In this document: positions 58,605 to 64,000 of the stretch, piece by piece | How positions within the stretch are numbered: position 1 is the first letter of the stretch | Layout of the letters: the number at the start of each line of letters is the position of its first letter | NCBI GenBank assembly: GCA_037176845.1 | Contig: JAYKXP010000003.1 | Location: 1-64,000 of the forward strand | Length of the DNA: 64,000 nt | From: Paramarasmius palmivorus | Taxonomy: Eukaryota; Basidiomycota; Agaricomycetes; Agaricales; Marasmiaceae | Direction of reading: 5' to 3' | The notes under the pieces: generated by a model | The model's input: only the letters and a program-made list of their open reading frames with translations | What the model was told of the DNA's origin: nothing | The model's database searches: none | Translations under genes and position numbers: made by a program

Positions 58605-60307
58605 TTATATATCGGGGAAGCACGAATCACCTTCAGGCGGGAAATAGTCGACTTCCAAACCTTCAATGTCCAAACCGTTCACCAGCTCATGGCGTGCCTC
58701 CTCCCACCTCGTACTTCTTGGATCACCACAGATGGTAAACTTTCGAAGGGCAAACTCGGGCTCAACCTCGGGAGGAAGCCTGCTTTTGACCATGGCAAGG
58801 AGCGCAGATGAGGCTATGGGACCAACAGGAGGTCGCCAGGAATACCCTTCTGATATATATAGACGGAGATTATAGCAGCGAGGTATATTGTTTTGGGGTC
58901 GATGGCCGCTAACCTCTCTTTTGAGAGTCAGTGCTGAAAGAATATCGGAATCGTCCATGTTATCATGCAGCGCGAACCTCTCCACACTGGATGGTATGGC
59001 CTCCAAAATCTTGCGCACATCGCAAGATGAAAGCCTTCTTCCAATGTGTACGGCTCTAAGGGTGGAAGCCGATCGTTGCATGAAACGCTTGACCATTTCT
59101 GCGTGGCTATCAGGCAACCAGGACAGGTAGAGATTGCGGAGTCGTGGGATGTCTAACCCATCGAGGAAGGTGGAATTCTCTCCTAATTGTTCAATGTGCT
59201 GACCGTCGAGATGCAAGGTGTGTAGATGCAGCAAGGTGATCCGGGGATAGTTATTGACGATCCAATGAGAGGCGAAAAGGTGGGTGAGGTTTGACATTTC
59301 CTGGACAATTGGGCTGGTCGTGGATGCTGGCCGCCACGATTTCCACCACAAGTCGCGGTAAGAGGTAATCTGAGCCCAAGGCATCGAGATTTGGAGCTTC
59401 AAATTGGTGGGAGCACGGAGAAGGCCAACACTTCGCAGTTGAGGAGCGTGTTGAAACGCGTCAATGCAACCAACGTAGTCTGACCTCATGCTTGGTACGT
59501 CTATACGAAGTCGTTTGAGAAGTGGGAGATTTCCCTTGATCAGAGGGTCAATAAGTTGGAGAGTCTCGTAGGGCATAGCGATGTATAGTGTTTCCCATCG
59601 GGTAGAATGAGAAGAGGCAATCAGCAACAAAGGGTGGTGCTTTGTAATGGATTCTTCAGCCTTCAGGGTGATACAGACAGGTCGGTTACCAACTCTTTGT
59701 ACCTGCTGCACCAAACGGTAGATATCACCATTCAGCCGTTCCGAGGGCTGCGATTCCACGAGTACGATCCCAATAGAGGTCCACAATGACGAGCTACACG
59801 CTGTTACAGAACGCCATCGTCGGCAGACTTGCCCGAGCGTCCACGGAGGCTTTCTTGGATCCAATGAGTTCGTGAATGAAATAACTCGTGCCATCATATC
59901 CTCGACGGGAGCTGAGCAAATCTCGAAGATCTCCCTCAGTACATCATCTGGTAGGATCCGGACAGGATTGAGGATGATTTTGTACGTCTCCACCGCTGCA
60001 GACAAGCGCTGCTTTTCTTCACGTAGCAAGGCCAAATTTTCCTCGAGCCGAATGATTTTGTCCGACACGTCCACGAGACTCGCCTGAGCACATTTCAGCT
60101 CTTTTCGAAAAGCTCCCCGATCGCTATCTGAAGGAGGATTGTTTGTTGTGCGAAGGTTTTCTGCAGAGGTCGTAGGAGAAGGCGTGGGGAGTGAATGAGT
60201 GATAATCGCACCACAGTTGAAGCAGCTGGTCCTAAGGCCCGTCTCAGAATTAGTATATGGGATGAGATACCAAAGAGAAGAACATACGGCGCGGTTGCAA
60301 AAGGCAT
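58605..60307 (-). CDS. F-box protein with coiled coil, agaric type
   Basis: Two exons on the minus strand, 60307-60288 and 60231-58605, giving 548 aa. The small first exon provides MPFATAP, joining to TSCFNCGA, a cysteine pair found at the start of many agaric F-box proteins. Then come LRTTNNPPSDSD, a coiled coil (about 60-100, IIRLEENLALLREEKQRL), the F-box LNPVRILPDDVLREIFEICS, and PPWTLGQVCRRWRSVTACSS. The C-terminal 380 residues are leucine-rich, with LRR-like spacing. Using only the long exon the protein would lack an ATG, which supports the first exon. It is divergently placed from DUF2235-WD40 copy D, like the F-box genes beside copies A and C, but it is only distantly related to those two. 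Confidence 0.85.
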
Positions 60308-62199
60308 TCTAGGGTGAACAGCTCGTGACATTGTCGTTGTGTAGGAACTTGTTAAAGATTCGGAATACAATGACATTGTCAATAAAACGCGTCGCTCCAC
60401 CCTATAACACGTGACGTGCATGGTCCGTGCGCAGTTTCTGCCGTATAAAAGGTATCGCCCGACATTTGAGCAACTCATACTTACCTTGATGGCATAGGCT
60501 CCTTCCCGTACTGTGGTCTATGGGCCGTAGAAATCCTTCATAGCACGGCGACCCTGTCCATACAGAGGGTGTCTGCGGTTTGTATGGGCTTCGGCTCATG
60601 CACCGTCCCAATATTTTCCTGTCCCACATCGGCCACTCTGGCTGGGTGGGCTCCTTTTTTTTCGCCGGTTTCCGGTCCTAACCCTAACCCTACCTATACC
60701 TGTTTTAGTAGCTTCTTGTCTATTTTCAACTTGGCATTGTACCACTTCAACTCGAAATGAACAGGTTTCCTCTCTATGTTCTACTGTGTGAAGACTCCTT
60801 CAAACTTGAAAAAGCTCGCAATCTCTGTTCACCTCATTCTCACGTATCCCGAGTTTGTCAATCGCCTGCGCTTTGAACGTTGAACGCCGATACATGGACA
60901 CCGGACAATTGATTTTTTCGAAAGGGATGGCTCGACTAAATTACGGTCGTGGTATGGTAATCGTTCCTCCTGCTTTCCGGATTCTGCTCACTCTTTTACA
61001 GGTTTACAGAGTAATAGCTTTCAATATTCAGCAAATTTGTGAAACGTAACGATTCCGATACCACCTCACCAAACCGGGTTGTCGCACACGCAGTCATCCC
61101 TTCGACGCGGGATTGCATGGTGTCCACAGAATTACGCGGGGCAGTACATCACATTCTTTGAGGTTCTCTATACGTTGTGAAGAGTTGGTGAAGTGAGTGA
61201 ACGTCAAGGTCGATTCGTGTCTCTAGGAAGAGTATTGTAACGATCTCATGGTCCCGATAATCGGCGTTTTTGACTGAGGTTCCACGGGTGCGTTGCGCGT
61301 CCACTTTGTTGGTACCATCTTGACTAATTGAAGGCCAAGACATATAGCGATACTTTGGCACTTCCCATGAGCTCCCCTCATATGAGATGCATTCTTCTAT
61401 TACTAATGTTACAACATTGCTCAACCTCAGAAATACCCATTATACATTTCTTCTCAAGCTGAAGCTGTAGGTGGTTCCCGCGGCACGCTGGGTAGTGCTA
61501 TTCAAGATTCCAGTCGATCAGTCAGTGCTTTCACATCGGATCCACTGAATGGTTGAATGAAGATAACGCCAACGTCGAACCTACCGGTGTAACACATTAG
61601 GCGCCTATCACACCTGCTTTTCCAACAGTTCTAGCGATTAACCGGGACATCTTTTACTTGTTACCATGCCATAGCCGACATGGTGACTGTGGAGGAAGAG
61701 CGGGTGTTGTGGCGTATCCCGGACTGCACACACAGGGCATTTCATGAAATGCATGTAAGGTTACAGGCGTTTCTGGCATGCACGTAGCCAGCTCATTGGC
61801 GTTTCAAGGTGAATGAACTTCCTCATACACCGACTATAGCTCCTTACCTTCTGTTACAGCTCGTTCCTTTGCCTAACATGGATACCGATTAGGAGTGGAT
61901 CTCGTACCCTTGACAAATACCATGCGTATGCAGCAAGTATCTGGCCGTTCCTCCTGACCCAAATGGCATGAAAATGCTGTAGTCGATGTCGTGCTTGATG
62001 AGAAAGGGTGGGTCAGGTAGCGAAAGGGCGTCGACGTGCTGGATCGTTCCTGATCTGCTTTTCATTAACCTACAGGTGTTTTTGGTGTGGTTTCCGTCGA
62101 TTATTGCAGGGTGAGCCTCATCATACTATATCATGGCTCAGGTACAATGACTTATTTTTCGCTCTAGAGGACCTACGCAGAGCACAAACTCAGAAACCC
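60308..62199. promoter_or_regulatory. Divergent intergenic region, F-box gene and DUF2235-WD40 copy D
   Basis: About 1.9 kb between the start codons. No gene is recognised in it. It contains the telomere-like tract at 60677-60694. A CAGGTGTTTTTGG word near 62073-62085 resembles the GTGTTTTTGACATGG word in the promoters of copies B and C. Confidence 0.5.
60677..60694. repeat. Interstitial telomere-like repeat (CCCTAA)
   Basis: CCTAACCCTAACCCTACC, almost three units, within a divergent F-box / DUF2235-WD40 interval. This is the longest such tract in the window. Confidence 0.65.
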
Positions 62200-64000
62200 A
62201 TGGCCGACACTAAACTCTGGTCCAAACTCGACTCCACTGACGTTGAAGATGCAGGAGACCTTGGTCGCATCTATTCGATGAGGCCGGTCATGTCTCCACA
62301 ACGGCATTGTAATTGCATTCACGACGCTCTACCCCACAACCCTGGTGCCCGCCCATCGAGGAACCTGGTTGTTTGTATCGACGGAACTGCAAATCAATTC
62401 AGCGACAAGGTATGTACTACTGACAAAGTGTTTGTGTCCTTGCCAGTTAATCGTTTCTCTATCTAGAACACTAACGTGGTCGAGCTCTATAGCAGGCTCG
62501 AGAAAAGGGATCATTTACAAGTCACGTTCTACAACAGCGGCATCGGAACGTATGCAAGTCCATCTTGGAAATCACTGACCTACTATCGGCAAGTCATAAG
62601 CCACAAAATCGACTTGGCTATAGCATGGTGTGTCTATTTGCTACGATCCATTCGCAACGTTGATGATTCCTCATTTCAGGAGATTTGAAAAGATCCTGCT
62701 AAGCGCCTATCGATGGCTATGTGAACAGTACCAGACTGGTGATCGGATTTTCCTCTTTGGTATGAGAAGATTCTATAGTAGACTGCTAGCGCAACTAAAG
62801 GAGAAACAGGTTTTTCTCGCGGAGCATACCAGGTTCGTGCCCTTTCGGCAATGATCGAGAAGGTCAGTCGCACCCAATTCCAAGTTGGAATTGACACCGG
62901 CCAACTATGGGCAAATAGGTCGGATTAATCCACCGTGGCAACGAGGCTCAGATACCATTGTGAGTGTTGTGTTTGTTCCAGTGTCTCAGTCTGTTCTGAT
63001 TTATATTAAGTGCATACGACCTATATCAGAAAACTTCAGACAATCAGGACGTTGAGACACTGAAGGAAGTCAAGTTGAAGACAAAGCCCGGAGACCGCAA
63101 AGAAAGCACAGGAAAAGTTGCTGCGACCTCCTCAACGAAACAAGATATCAATAAAGAAGCAGAATTTCCATCATCGACCAAAGCCGAGCCTTCAAAGGAA
63201 TCTGAGTCTGCCAATACCAGCGCCGAAGACCCCGTGGTCAACACCTCAAAGGCGATAAACAGTTCCGGAGACGATGCTGCGTCAAGCTTCAAGCGGACGT
63301 TTTGCCGAGAGGATGTGAAAGTCCATTTTGTAGGAGTTTGGTGCGTAAACGGCGTGTGTCCATACCTATATTCATTTCGAGCCAATTGTTTTCAGGGATT
63401 CTGTTTCTTCTGTCGGTTTTGCTAAGAAGAAGGAACTTCCTCTCACAACAGAAGGGATGAAGCACGTTTGTATATTTCGTCATGCTCTGGCTCTAGACGA
63501 ACGGCGTGTCAAGTTTCTACCTGAATATGTCAATGGCGGTCTTGGACCAGAAACCGAGCAAGACATGGGAATCACCGCAATGCCGCACACAAAGGAGGTC
63601 TGGTTCACGGGTACTCACTCGGATATGTGAGTTGAAAGATGATGTTAGCCTTCCTTTTCTTCAGTTGACATTTCACTCTAAGCGGCGGAGGAAACACAGA
63701 AAATAAATGGCTGAACAAAAATGGTCCTGCTCTCCGATGGATGACTACGGAGGCCTCGAAGGCTGGTCTCTCGTTGACACCCTTTGCTTGGAATCCCGAA
63801 AACGTCACGAAAGGCAAAGATGTCAACGAATCGCTCACAGGTTTTTGGCGCCTATTGGAAATCCTGCCGATTAAACGTTTGTCGTACGAAGATAAGCAGG
63901 GAGTCACACGACGGTAAGTCTTTTGCACTTTCATGAGATCCACCACCAACGCATGCCTCAACAGACCGCATTTGGGTGGTCGACGTAAGGTACTCCCTGG
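62200..64000 (+). CDS. DUF2235 (Tle1-like hydrolase)-WD40 protein, copy D (cut by window end)
   Basis: 5' part of a fourth family member. The first exon 62200-62409 is again 70 codons (MADTKLWSKLDSTDVEDAG, VVCIDGTANQFSDK) and the second is 62467-62627. Later exons give GDRIFLFG joined to FSRGAYQVRALSAM, a disordered insert rich in Lys, Glu, Ser and Thr (63040-63280), SFKRTFCREDVKVHFVGVW, DSVSSVGFAKKKELPL and WFTGTHSDIGGGN. The last visible exon starts RPHLGGRRKVLPG at the window end. The catalytic Ser, Asp and His segments are all present, and DTVSSVG reads DSVSSVG here. By eye it is closest to copy A. The helical linker and WD40 region lie beyond the window and are inferred from the other copies. 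Confidence 0.8.

Noticed and set aside
1..64000. CRISPR arrays, bacterial operons, viral genes
   Set aside because: No regularly spaced repeats or prokaryotic signals were found. Intron-rich genes throughout show a fungal nuclear genome.

Overview
The window is nuclear DNA of a filamentous basidiomycete, most likely an Agaricomycete. Genes are on both strands and are split by many 45-65 nt GT-AG introns. Several lineage-typical families occur: F-box proteins with the CFNCGA / 'HPIRRLPD' style N-terminus, a multi-pass membrane family, and Ser/Pro-rich unknown proteins. The species cannot be named from the sequence. All exon joins were read by hand by matching splice sites to reading phase. I checked that phases close for most multi-exon genes; DUF2235-WD40 copies A and B and carboxypeptidases 2 and 3 were only partly checked.

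Region 1 (about 2.2-15.8 kb) is a housekeeping block: an F-box protein, a concentrative nucleoside transporter, the COMPASS subunit Swd1/RBBP5, the TTT-complex subunit Tti2, a small unknown protein, calcineurin B (minus strand), and the mitochondrial tRNA-modifying GTPase Mss1/MnmE. Calcineurin B and Mss1 share a 281 bp divergent promoter.

Region 2 (about 15.7-30.1 kb) is accessory: a secreted serine carboxypeptidase, a DUF2235 (Tle1-like alpha/beta hydrolase)-WD40 gene (copy A), a frameshifted F-box gene, and a second DUF2235-WD40 gene (copy B).

Region 3 (about 30-44.4 kb) is a spacer. It holds small or unknown genes: a single-pass membrane protein, an isochorismatase-family hydrolase, a 988-aa low-complexity coiled-coil protein and a 794-aa multi-pass membrane protein, separated by long stretches with nothing recognisable.

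Region 4 (about 44.6-64 kb) repeats region 2 in inverted orientation: F-box gene (intact), DUF2235-WD40 copy C, serine carboxypeptidase 2, and a relic of the last exon of MSS1. It continues with a third carboxypeptidase, a WDR89-like protein, another F-box gene and DUF2235-WD40 copy D, which runs off the window end.

The main discovery candidate is this expansion. Four DUF2235-WD40 genes appear to keep the full Ser-Asp-His hydrolase signature. Three of them are divergently paired with F-box genes across about 1.8-2.0 kb. They are partly spread by a roughly 10 kb inverted segmental duplication whose direction is marked by the MSS1 fragment. Their architecture (hydrolase, helical linker, beta-propeller, hypervariable insertions) resembles allorecognition or innate-immunity receptors in outline, but that role is inference only.
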